12,320 nt of DNA from Candidatus Fermentibacterota bacterium (GTDB lineage: Bacteria; Fermentibacterota; Fermentibacteria; Fermentibacterales; Fermentibacteraceae): contig JAAYTY010000175.1 in NCBI GenBank assembly GCA_012523605.1, forward strand, positions 1 to 12,320, read 5' to 3'. Of the stretch, positions 1 to 5,982 are shown piece after piece. Numbering within the stretch: position 1 is the first letter of the stretch; the number at the start of each line of letters is the position of its first letter. The notes under the pieces were generated by a model, which did not search any database, was not told the DNA's origin, and saw only the letters and a program-made list of their open reading frames with translations. The translations under genes and the position numbers were made by a program.

Positions 1-19
1 AGTGCCTATCCGTAAATAG
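1..19 (+). repeat. Left terminal inverted repeat of the IS
   Basis: The stretch GCCTATCCGTAAATAG at 4-19 is the exact reverse complement of 879-894. Bases 1-3 (AGT) match the right end (AGG read inward) at two of three positions. The true outer boundary could be base 1 or just outside the window. Confidence 0.9.
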
Positions 20-48
20 TTGACTTCGGGTGTCCCCTCCCCTATGCT
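20..48 (+). promoter_or_regulatory. Putative transposase promoter
   Basis: A TTGACT -35 hexamer (20-25) is followed after 17 bp by TATGCT (43-48). This is 5/6 and 4/6 to the sigma-70 consensus with ideal spacing. It lies just inside the left terminal repeat, the usual place for an IS promoter. A strong purine-rich ribosome-binding site (GAGGGGAGGTGA, 51-62) follows directly and precedes the ATG at 67. Confidence 0.5.
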
Positions 49-66
49 CTGAGGGGAGGTGACGCG

Positions 67-558
67 ATGCCGAAAGTGAAGCTGTGGGAAGTGTCTGACG
101 AGTTCTGGAAGAGAGTTGAGCCGTTCATTCCAGAAAAGAAGCGCGATCCGGAGAAGCAGTATCAGAGGAAGGCCGGAGCCGGGAGGAAGCCCAAGGATCC
201 CAGGAAGGTGTTCGAGGGGATCATCTATGTTCTCAGGACAGGCTGTCAGTGGAAGGCGCTTCCGTCTGAGAGGTACGGAAGCGCCTCATCAGTTCACTCC
301 TATTTCCGGACCTGGCTGAAGCAGGGGTTCTTTCTTTCGTTATGGCAGGCAGGGCTTGCAGAGTACGACGACATGGAGGGGATAGCCTGGTCATGGCAGA
401 GCCTGGACGGGACGATGCTGAAAGCGCCTCTTGGAGGCATGGAGGATGCAGGTCCGAACCCCACGGACCGGGGGAAAAAAAGGAAGCAAGCGACACCTTC
501 TGGTCGACGGGCATGGAGTCCCGCTGTCCCTCGTCGTGACCGGTGCGAACAGGCATGA
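67..558 (+). CDS. IS5-family transposase, upstream frame (orfA)
   Basis: First part of the split DDE transposase. Residues 1-110 hold the N-terminal helical domain usual for this group: the EFWKRVEPFIP start, then RKAGAGRKPKDPRKVFEGI and the TGCQWKALP segment. The first catalytic aspartate is D114 in SLDGT. Homology stops near residue 138 (DRGKK, codon 478-480), at a run of five G and seven A (470-481). Beyond it this frame reads an unrelated arginine-rich tail to a stop at 556-558. Joining it to the next frame by skipping one base gives DRGKK-GSKRHLLVDG, the conserved family reading. The full protein would be 274 residues, a normal IS427-type length. The start is well supported by the RBS at 51-62. 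The split could be programmed frameshifting, transcriptional slippage on the A7 run, or a disabling or sequencing error. Confidence 0.82.
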   Translation: MPKVKLWEVSDEFWKRVEPFIPEKKRDPEKQYQRKAGAGRKPKDPRKVFEGIIYVLRTGCQWKALPSERYGSASSVHSYFRTWLKQGFFLSLWQAGLAEYDDMEGIAWSWQSLDGTMLKAPLGGMEDAGPNPTDRGKKRKQATPSGRRAWSPAVPRRDRCEQA

Positions 559-892
559 CTCAACTCAGGTCGGAGCGGTGCTGGATACACTCGTGAGTCC
601 TGTTCCGGAGGGCATCAAGCATTGGCTGTATGCCGACAAGGGCTACGCTGGCGAGCCTGTGGATCGCCAGTTGAAAGAGAGAGGCTACGCCAGCAGGGTG
701 ATCAGGAAGAAGCGCAAGCCTGGTCGTCCTCCGAAGAACCGGCGCTGGGTCGTGGAAGCGGCTCACTCCTGGTTCAATCGCTTCAGGAAGCTGCTGGTTA
801 GGTACGAGAAGAAGACCGAGAGCTATCTGGCTCTGCTACATCTGGCAGCAGCGATCATATGCTGGAGGAAGGTTGCTCCTATTTACGGATAG
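431..892 (+). CDS. IS5-family transposase, downstream frame (orfB)
   Basis: Second part of the split transposase, one base ahead of orfA's frame. Family-like sequence begins at codon 482 (GSKRHLLVDG). In the joined 274-residue protein the second catalytic aspartate is D190 (ADKGY) and the glutamate is E230 (WVVEAAHSWFNRFRKL). That region is the C1 signature of IS4/IS5-type RNase-H-fold transposases. The open frame reaches back to an ATG at 431, but residues before about codon 476 read the wrong frame of the conserved core and have no good RBS. Independent translation from 431 is therefore doubtful, and the frame is more likely reached by a +1 shift at 475-481. The stop at 890-892 is inside the right terminal repeat. 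Confidence 0.8.
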   Translation: MEAWRMQVRTPRTGGKKGSKRHLLVDGHGVPLSLVVTGANRHDSTQVGAVLDTLVSPVPEGIKHWLYADKGYAGEPVDRQLKERGYASRVIRKKRKPGRPPKNRRWVVEAAHSWFNRFRKLLVRYEKKTESYLALLHLAAAIICWRKVAPIYG

Positions 893-897
893 GCCCT
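879..897 (-). repeat. Right terminal inverted repeat of the IS
   Basis: The stretch CTATTTACGGATAGGC at 879-894 pairs exactly with 4-19. The transposase stop codon TAG (890-892) is inside it. Three more outer bases (895-897) extend the match to 18 of 19. Confidence 0.9.
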
Positions 898-921
898 AAA
901 ACGAATCCGCAGGCTAATCCG

Positions 922-938
922 GACAGAAGGAATCTGTC
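922..938. other. Short hairpin in the gap after the IS
   Basis: GACAGA (922-927) and TCTGTC (933-938) form a 6-bp stem with a 5-nt loop in the 77-bp gap between the IS and the minus-strand operon end. There is no T run on the operon's downstream side, so it is not a typical intrinsic terminator. The gap also holds CGGTTATT twice (942-949, 956-963). Confidence 0.35.
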
Positions 939-974
939 ATCCGGTTATTAATTTTCGGTTATTCTTCAGACCGG

Positions 975-1325
975 TCAGGGATCGGGGACGATGCCTTTCG
1001 CGAGGGCGTCGGCGAAGTAGACCCAGAAGAACTCCACAACCTCGGTGTCGCTGAAGCAGTCGATGAGTTCCGCGTGCATTATCGAGTCGATCGCCGCATC
1101 CACCGCCGGGTCGGCTGCGCGGGCTTCCGACAGGAGGGCACCCACCCGGGGGCACTCGTATCTAGCCTGGATGGAGTCGAACGCCTCGCGGACATACTCC
1201 GGCAGGGCTTCGCGGAAAACTAGCAGTCTCGCCGCTCGTTTCTCGGCGCGCGACGGTGTGCCGCATCCGGCGGACATGGCAAGGGCCGCAGCGCAGATCA
1301 CCAGAGCCGCGGCCCTTCCAGCCAT
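975..1325 (-). CDS. Small lipoprotein of unknown function
   Basis: A 116-residue protein I do not recognise. Its N-terminus is a hydrophobic signal peptide (residues 1-20) ending at a lipobox, MSAGC, with C21 as the predicted lipidated cysteine. The mature part looks mostly helical and is rich in Ala, Glu and Arg. It has cysteines at 58 and 90 that might pair and an aromatic stretch near 99-104 (FFWVYF). The ATG overlaps the stop of the upstream PorV-like gene in the arrangement TAATG, so the two are likely translationally coupled. It is the last gene of the minus-strand operon. Membrane anchoring next to an outer-membrane barrel suggests an envelope role, which is inference only. An open frame extends further upstream, but that extension is the barrel gene read out of frame. 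Confidence 0.75.
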   Translation of the reverse strand: MAGRAAALVICAAALAMSAGCGTPSRAEKRAARLLVFREALPEYVREAFDSIQARYECPRVGALLSEARAADPAVDAAIDSIMHAELIDCFSDTEVVEFFWVYFADALAKGIVPDP

Positions 1326-2248
1326 TACAGAGATATGCCCAGCGAGATCCTGTGGATCGATCCGAGGTCTGCGAAGGGCTTGAAAGAGTAATCGAGCGCG
1401 AAGCGGTTCCACTCTGTGCCCAGACCGAAAGCCATGCCGTCGATGAATCCGCCGCCGGCCGCCTCTGAAGCGTCCATGTCGCGGAGGTTGCCGCCAGTCC
1501 TCAGCGCGAGCATCTCCAGAGGTCTGTACTCGGCGCCGAGAGCTGCGTTGAAATCGCCGTTCAGCGGATAGGTGGCGTCGGTTGCCACCATGACCCTGCC
1601 GTCGAGGAGGGTGGCTGTCGCGCCGGCCGCGATCTCGGTGGGAACCGGGTCGTTCTCGGCGTAGAAGGCCTTGGTCTGGATGCCGGCGTTGCGCACCACC
1701 AGAGCCGCGGCGGCCCACGGAATAGAGGACGGCCTATAAAGGACTCCTGCATCCGCGAGGAATGCGTTGCCCGAGTAGGTGTCGATGCTCGAATAGGCGA
1801 ACCGGCCCGAGATGCCTGCCGTTATCTCGCCGGTCAGCTCCCTTGCGTACGTTCCGGTGAGCGCGACGCTGCTCGCCGAGAATGTATCGCCGGTGCCCAT
1901 CGGGTCACCCATGGTCGTGCGGTCGAAGCTGCCTCCGTAGAAGTAGTTCGCTGATACGCCCACCGCATCGTGCTCCCGCGGGCCGACCCAGCCGGCAAAG
2001 CCTGCCTGCATGTCCATGAGGTAGCCCGTGTAGTGCGTAGTGATCGTGCTGCCGTCAACGGAGAACAAGGCGGCCGGGTTCCAGTAGAGGGCCGACGGAT
2101 CCCCGGCCATGGCCGTGAAGGCGCCGCCCATCGCCACGGCTCTGGCTCCAACCGGAACCTGCAGGAACGCGAATCCGGCGGTCTCGGCAGCAGTAGCCTG
2201 AGACGCGCCCAGCAGACCTGCCATGATGAGGACAGCGATCGGTTTCAT
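1325..2248 (-). CDS. PorV/PorQ-like outer-membrane beta-barrel protein
   Basis: A 307-residue protein of the PorV/PorQ/UPF0164 type. Residues 1-20 are a signal peptide (cleavage near ATA-AE). The family hallmark follows at once: FLQVPVGARAVAMGGAFTA at 28-46, then DPSALYWNPAAL (50-61). The rest alternates polar and hydrophobic residues with many Gly, Tyr and Phe, as in beta strands, and ends with a strand-like GISL. PorV of Bacteroidetes is an outer-membrane shuttle of type IX secretion. Other relatives are FadL-like barrels of unknown cargo, and nothing here shows which role applies. A Shine-Dalgarno-like AGGGAGAAG precedes the ATG. It lies 25 nt after the small unknown gene upstream and is coupled to the lipoprotein gene downstream. 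Confidence 0.85.
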   Translation of the reverse strand: MKPIAVLIMAGLLGASQATAAETAGFAFLQVPVGARAVAMGGAFTAMAGDPSALYWNPAALFSVDGSTITTHYTGYLMDMQAGFAGWVGPREHDAVGVSANYFYGGSFDRTTMGDPMGTGDTFSASSVALTGTYARELTGEITAGISGRFAYSSIDTYSGNAFLADAGVLYRPSSIPWAAAALVVRNAGIQTKAFYAENDPVPTEIAAGATATLLDGRVMVATDATYPLNGDFNAALGAEYRPLEMLALRTGGNLRDMDASEAAGGGFIDGMAFGLGTEWNRFALDYSFKPFADLGSIHRISLGISL

Positions 2249-2273
2249 CTATGCTTCTCCCTGCTTCTGTTCG

Positions 2274-2708
2274 CTATCGAAAATCGCCAGCCGCGGCGCC
2301 CGGGTCAACGGGTGCGAATGCATACATGAAAAGCGCCGAATCGGAGGGTGCGCTTCTCAGCATATCCGTCACGGTCAGTATCACCCTCCGCAGAGTACTC
2401 ACCTGCCACGCATCCAGCTCGATCACCGGAAGGTCGTCCATCAAGGTATCCTCCAGAGCCCATCCGTCTCCCTCGGCTCTCAGCCGGAGATCCAGGACGT
2501 CGCCTCCTCCCATACCTATCAGAAAACCGCCTCCCGTGTTCCCGGGAGTGTAAACCTGCAGAGTACATGGATCCAGCAGGCCCAAATCGAGCGTGCGCAT
2601 CGCAACCGCCTCGTATCCCAGCGAAGAAAGCCGCTGGAGGAACTGGAGCCCCTCCTCCTCGAGCGGTGTGAAGGCGAGACAGGCTGCCGCCGCAATAGCC
2701 GCCGTCAT
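2274..2708 (-). CDS. Small putative exported protein, unknown function
   Basis: A 144-residue protein I cannot assign. The first 13 or so residues (MTAAIAAAACLAF) are hydrophobic and could be a short signal peptide or anchor, but they lack the usual positive N-region. The remainder is acidic, with a glycine-rich centre (GNTGGGFLIGMGGGD, residues 56-70) and a predicted helix near 98-120. The start ATG lies two bases after the stop of the second ABC permease, and the next gene (PorV-like) begins 25 nt after this stop. It is therefore almost certainly an operon member. The open frame continues upstream inside the permease gene; that part is the permease read out of frame. Position between transporter and barrel suggests an envelope or transport accessory, which is inference. 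Confidence 0.7.
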   Translation of the reverse strand: MTAAIAAAACLAFTPLEEEGLQFLQRLSSLGYEAVAMRTLDLGLLDPCTLQVYTPGNTGGGFLIGMGGGDVLDLRLRAEGDGWALEDTLMDDLPVIELDAWQVSTLRRVILTVTDMLRSAPSDSALFMYAFAPVDPGAAAGDFR

Positions 2709-2710
2709 CC

Positions 2711-3493
2711 CTAGTCCTTGAGCCCGGAGCGCGAATAGCTGGAGACTATCTGCCTCTGGGCGAGCACGAACAGCAGCAGGAGGGGCAGGGTGCAGAAGGT
2801 AGAGGCGGCCATCAGAATCGGATAGTTGCTGGCCTGCTCCTGGTTGAAGTACGAAAGGCCCACCTGCAGAACCCTCATGTTCTCCGAGTTGGTGACGACC
2901 AGCGGCCACATGAAGCTGTTCCAGCTGCTGATCACGTCGAACAGGATGACGGTGACGAGGACGGAGCGGGACAGCGGAAGGACGATCCTCCACAGGTACA
3001 TGAAGTCGCTGCACCCGTCCAGCTTCGCCGCCTCGTAGAGCGAGCGTGGTATCGTCCGGAAGTGCTGCCTCAGCAGGAAGATGCTGAACACGTTGGCGGT
3101 CCACGGAACTATAAGGGCCATGAACGTGTCCACCCAGCCGAGCCGGGCGAGAATGACATAGGATGGCGCGAGGTACACAGGCTGAGGCACCATCATCGTG
3201 GAGAGGAACAGCAGGAAAAGCGCGCTTTTGCCCCGGAACTCCATCGTCGCGAAGGCATATGCCGCCAGCGCGGACGTGACGACCACGCCAGCCACGGTAA
3301 GCCCGGTGACGATAAAGGTGTTCATGAAATAGGTTCCGAAGGGCACCTCGCGCCATGCGTCGGCATAGTTGCGGAAGCCGCCGGCCTCCAGCGAGGTCGC
3401 GATCATCCATGCAAACGGGAGGATCATCACCACGCCGCCCGCCGCGAGGAGGATGTGACGGGAACCCTCCTTCAGAACCGATGCGGAAGTCAC
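2711..3493 (-). CDS. Carbohydrate ABC transporter permease (MalG/CUT1 type)
   Basis: A 260-residue inner-membrane permease of the CUT1 family, the second of the pair. About six hydrophobic segments are visible (near 13-34, 58-83, 90-112, 120-142, 176-200 and 228-248). The cytoplasmic EAA loop that docks on the ATPase is clear: EAAKLDGCSDFMYLWRIVLP, residues 154-173, with the conserved glycine and the I-LP ending. The PQPVYLAP and NSFMWPLV segments also fit MalG/LacG/UgpE-type proteins. The start is a GTG overlapping the stop of the first permease gene (GTGA, 4 nt), giving translational coupling. The length is slightly short for the family. Substrate cannot be read from sequence. No solute-binding protein or ATPase gene is in the window. 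Confidence 0.92.
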   Translation of the reverse strand: MTSASVLKEGSRHILLAAGGVVMILPFAWMIATSLEAGGFRNYADAWREVPFGTYFMNTFIVTGLTVAGVVVTSALAAYAFATMEFRGKSALFLLFLSTMMVPQPVYLAPSYVILARLGWVDTFMALIVPWTANVFSIFLLRQHFRTIPRSLYEAAKLDGCSDFMYLWRIVLPLSRSVLVTVILFDVISSWNSFMWPLVVTNSENMRVLQVGLSYFNQEQASNYPILMAASTFCTLPLLLLFVLAQRQIVSSYSRSGLKD

Positions 3494-4434
3494 TCGTACA
3501 CCACTCTGCGACCTGCCAGCCTGCGCTGCAGCAGCGTCAGTCCGAGCAGAACAGCGAACAGGAACACCGAGATCGCGCTTGCATAGCCGATGTCGAACCG
3601 GTCGAAGGCCTTCTGATACAGGTAGAAGACTATGAGGTTTGTGGTTCCTAGCGGCCCTCCGCCCGGCGGGGGCGTCATGACGTACACGAGCGCAAAGGCC
3701 TGGAAGGAGGTGATCGTGCTCATGATGAGCACGTAGTATGTGGTGGGGGAAAGCAGGGGCCATGTGATGTGCCGGAAGGTGCTCCAGGCGCGTGCGCCGT
3801 CCAGCCTTGCGGCCTCGTAGTACTCGCGCGGGATGTTCTCGAGACCCGAAAGGAACAGGACCGTGTTGTATCCGATGCTCTTCCAGACGCTGACGATCAT
3901 GATCGACACGAGGGCGAGGCTGGGTCCGGCCAGGATTCCCCGAGGGCGGATCCCGAGCGGCGAGAGAAGCATCTCGAAAACTCCGCGAGGCTCGCGCAGC
4001 CACGAGAGGGGTTCCATGCCGAGGGAGGCCAGGACGCCGTTCACCGGGCCTGTCTCGGGATTGAAGAGCCATGTCCACACCACCGAAACCGCCACGGCCG
4101 AGGTCACCACGGGCAGGAAGTAAACGGTGCGATAGAAGCCCTTCGCGCACAGCTTCCCCCGGAGAAGCATCGCCAGAAGGAGGGGCAGGATCATGCCTGC
4201 GGGAACCACGCCCAGCACGAACCACACCGTATTGGCGACGCTTCCCCAGAAGCGCGCGTCAGAGAGCATCCTCGTGTAGTTCTCGGTGCCGAGAAAGCGG
4301 TGGAATCCTCCGATGTCGTACTCGGTGAGGGAGGCTGCGAAGGAGCCGAGTATGGGCAGCATGCGGAACACGATCAGTACCAGAAGCGCCGGCAGGATGT
4401 AGAGGAAGGGGGCGATGCGGAAGCGTTTGCTCAA
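3490..4434 (-). CDS. Carbohydrate ABC transporter permease (MalF/UgpA type)
   Basis: A 314-residue CUT1 permease, partner of the next gene. TM1 is near 8-30 (FLYILPALLVLIVF), followed by the periplasmic YTRMLSDARFWGSVANT segment. The family signature FYRTVYFLPVVTSAVAV lies at 100-116 and WLFNPETGPVN at 122-132. The EAA loop is at 207-227 (EAARLDGARAWSTFRHITWPL). A loop at 145-170 looks longer than usual. I chose a TTG start at 4434: a GTGAGGA Shine-Dalgarno lies about 5 nt upstream and overlaps the stop of the MBL gene, and it gives a normal N-terminus. No ATG suits better, since upstream codons in this frame read the MBL gene out of frame. It overlaps the second permease by 4 nt. Confidence 0.9.
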   Translation of the reverse strand: MSKRFRIAPFLYILPALLVLIVFRMLPILGSFAASLTEYDIGGFHRFLGTENYTRMLSDARFWGSVANTVWFVLGVVPAGMILPLLLAMLLRGKLCAKGFYRTVYFLPVVTSAVAVSVVWTWLFNPETGPVNGVLASLGMEPLSWLREPRGVFEMLLSPLGIRPRGILAGPSLALVSIMIVSVWKSIGYNTVLFLSGLENIPREYYEAARLDGARAWSTFRHITWPLLSPTTYYVLIMSTITSFQAFALVYVMTPPPGGGPLGTTNLIVFYLYQKAFDRFDIGYASAISVFLFAVLLGLTLLQRRLAGRRVVYE

Positions 4435-4441
4435 ATCGTCC

Positions 4442-5530
4442 TCACATCGAAGAGGTGATGCTGATCCTTCTCCCATCCGAGCGGATGAAGATACTCCCCC
4501 GCCTGTCGGTGCGCAAAACCAGTGCGCCCAGGGCTTCGTAGCGCTCGAGCACGCTGGAATGGGGATGCCCGAATGGATTGTCCCTGCCCGCGCTGACAAC
4601 CGCGATCTGCGGACGCAGGCGACGAAGGAGGGGGGGGAAGTCCGAGGTGCGGGAGCCATGGTGGGGAATCACCATCGCGGTGACGGGCCGGGCCGACTCG
4701 GCGAGGCGCATTTCGGCCTCCTCCTCGATGTCGCCGGGAAGGAGCATCGAGAAATCCCCTGCCTCCACGAGCATCACGGCAGAGAGCTCATTCAGGTTCG
4801 CATCCACGGAGGCATCTGAACCGCTGTCCAAACAGCGGATGGACACTTCGTCCGAGAGTCGCACGACAACCCCGCTGTCCAGCACTGCGAAGCTGCATCC
4901 GGTCTCCTCGACGGCCTCGAGGAAGTCGATGTACGCGGGTGACTGGAAGCTGATGCACGGGTCGTACACCCTGCTTACGCCCAAGTCCCGTATCACTTCG
5001 GCCATCCCGCCGATGTGGTCGTCATGCGGATGTGTCATCATCACGATATCCACGCCCTCGACGCCCATCATGGCGAGACGGATGATCACCGGAGGCACCA
5101 CGGGGCCGCCGTCGTCCGGCCCTGCGTCCACGAGGGCTGTGAGCCCGTCGCCGGCCCGCACAAGGATGGCGTCGCCCTCTCCGATGTCCAGCACGGCCAC
5201 TTCCACGATAGGATTCTCTATGCTGTCGGTGGAAGGCAGCCAGTGGGACGTGTCCGGAAAGGCCGACTCCCAGTTGTCTATTACGATCAGGCTTTCGATC
5301 ATTGCAAGGGTGCCTTCGCCGATGCCGGGAACCTCCAGCAAATCACCGGTGCAGGTGAAGGGTCCGAACCTGTCCCGGAAGTCGATTATCGCAGCCGCCT
5401 TCGCAGGCCCGATTCCGGGCAGAGACTCGAGCTGTGAGGATGTGGCCCGGTTGACGAAGACAGGCTGGCGGTCGAGAAGCGACAGCGCCAGAACGGTCGA
5501 GATTGACAAGAGCCGCAGGAGTGTTACCAT
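4442..5530 (-). CDS. HhH (ComEA-like) plus ComEC-like MBL-fold fusion protein
   Basis: A 362-residue protein joining two domains. Residues 1-19 are a hydrophobic anchor or signal. Residues 27-82 form a ComEA-like double helix-hairpin-helix DNA-binding unit, with LPGIGPAKA (37-45) and VPGIGEGTL (68-76). Residues 108-360 are a metallo-beta-lactamase domain of the ComEC/Rec2 C-terminal type. It has LDIGEGDAILV (114-124), the metal motif THPHDDHIGG (166-175), LLPGD (263-267, D267), PHHGSRTS (289-296) and NPFGHPHS (318-325). The multi-spanning ComEC channel domain is absent, so this is not a complete DNA-uptake channel. A secreted or anchored nuclease acting on nucleic acid is a reasonable inference. 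It is first in the minus-strand operon, 29 bp from a divergent gene. The ATG has only a weak RBS. Confidence 0.85.
   Translation of the reverse strand: MVTLLRLLSISTVLALSLLDRQPVFVNRATSSQLESLPGIGPAKAAAIIDFRDRFGPFTCTGDLLEVPGIGEGTLAMIESLIVIDNWESAFPDTSHWLPSTDSIENPIVEVAVLDIGEGDAILVRAGDGLTALVDAGPDDGGPVVPPVIIRLAMMGVEGVDIVMMTHPHDDHIGGMAEVIRDLGVSRVYDPCISFQSPAYIDFLEAVEETGCSFAVLDSGVVVRLSDEVSIRCLDSGSDASVDANLNELSAVMLVEAGDFSMLLPGDIEEEAEMRLAESARPVTAMVIPHHGSRTSDFPPLLRRLRPQIAVVSAGRDNPFGHPHSSVLERYEALGALVLRTDRRGSIFIRSDGRRISITSSM
5503..5530 (+). promoter_or_regulatory. Putative promoter of the secreted repeat protein
   Basis: A perfect TTGACA (5503-5508) and TACCAT (5525-5530, 4/6 to TATAAT) are separated by 16 bp. 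They stand about 30 bp ahead of the plus-strand ATG at 5560. The promoter overlaps the first codons of the divergent MBL gene. Transcription of the two genes may therefore interfere. No equally good promoter for the minus operon was seen. Confidence 0.45.
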
Positions 5531-5559
5531 ATGCTCACTGGAAGGGAGGTTCCACTAAT

Positions 5560-5982
5560 ATGAGGAACCTGCTTGTACTCCTTTGCCTGCTAGCAGTTAC
5601 AGCATCCGCCGGCGATCTGAGGCTCGAGGACCGCAGCTTCCAGACACTGGCATACATAAGGGAAGACGGGCGCATAGAGGATTCCTCGTTCCGCACCCTG
5701 GGCTATATACGCGACGGCGAGAGGGTGGAGGACGCCTCGTTCCATACGCTCGGATACATTCGACAGAACCGCGTCGAAGGCGATTCATTCGAAACCCTTT
5801 TCCACATCGAGGACGACGGCCGCATATCCGACCCGTCGTTCAGGACGGTGGTCAGGATATCGCTGGACGGCACCGTTGAGGACGACAGCTTCTCCGTGAT
5901 CCTCTACACCGACGGAAGCGACCCCTCCCAGACCGTCAAGATCCTCGCCTATCTGGTTTTCTTCTCTGACTTTCTGCGGTAG
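5560..5982 (+). CDS. Secreted repeat protein, beta-flower-like
   Basis: A 140-residue protein with a clear signal peptide (1-17, cleavage after ASA). The mature chain is made of six imperfect repeats of 15-18 residues (about 20-37, 38-53, 54-70, 71-87, 88-104, 105-119). Their core is RIEDSSFRTLGYIRDG: an acidic turn, SF, then a short strand. A hydrophobic tail (ILAYLVFFSDF) ends the protein. This layout resembles the bacterial five-fold beta-flower proteins, small exported proteins of unknown role. I infer this from memory of the family's repeat style. The start is supported by GAAGGGAGG (5541-5549). An upstream GTG-class start at 5503 would lack a signal peptide at its N-terminus. The stop codon's last base is the first base of the mobile-element repeat, so the original C-terminus may differ. 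Confidence 0.8.
   Translation: MRNLLVLLCLLAVTASAGDLRLEDRSFQTLAYIREDGRIEDSSFRTLGYIRDGERVEDASFHTLGYIRQNRVEGDSFETLFHIEDDGRISDPSFRTVVRISLDGTVEDDSFSVILYTDGSDPSQTVKILAYLVFFSDFLR

Larger units (their letters stand above)
1..897 (+). mobile_element. IS5-superfamily (IS427-like) insertion sequence
   Basis: A complete-looking insertion sequence of about 0.9 kb sits at the window edge. Its ends are inverted repeats: 16 bp match perfectly (4-19 against 879-894), and extending outward gives 18 of 19 (1-19 against 879-897). Between them lies one transposase in two overlapping frames with an IS5-type DDE core. The transposase stop codon (890-892) lies inside the right repeat, as is common in compact elements. 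Because the window starts at or next to the left terminus, no target-site duplication can be checked. The bases after the right end are TAAAACG. Family assignment rests on the LDGT, ADKGY and WVVEAAHSW motifs and on the two-frame layout known for the IS427 group. Confidence 0.88.

Noticed and set aside
475..481. A -1 programmed frameshift at A6G in the transposase
   Set aside because: A -1 step leads to a frame without homology. The downstream catalytic part needs +1 (or -2).
922..938. Intrinsic terminator of the minus-strand operon
   Set aside because: The stem is only 6 bp and no T run follows in the direction of transcription.
3494..4225. Long N-terminal extension of the second ABC permease frame
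   Set aside because: The extension reads the first permease gene in a wrong frame. The GTG at 3493 in a GTGA overlap gives a normal family N-terminus.
4442..5530. A complete competence channel ComEC
   Set aside because: The multi-spanning Competence domain is missing; only the HhH and metallo-beta-lactamase parts are present.
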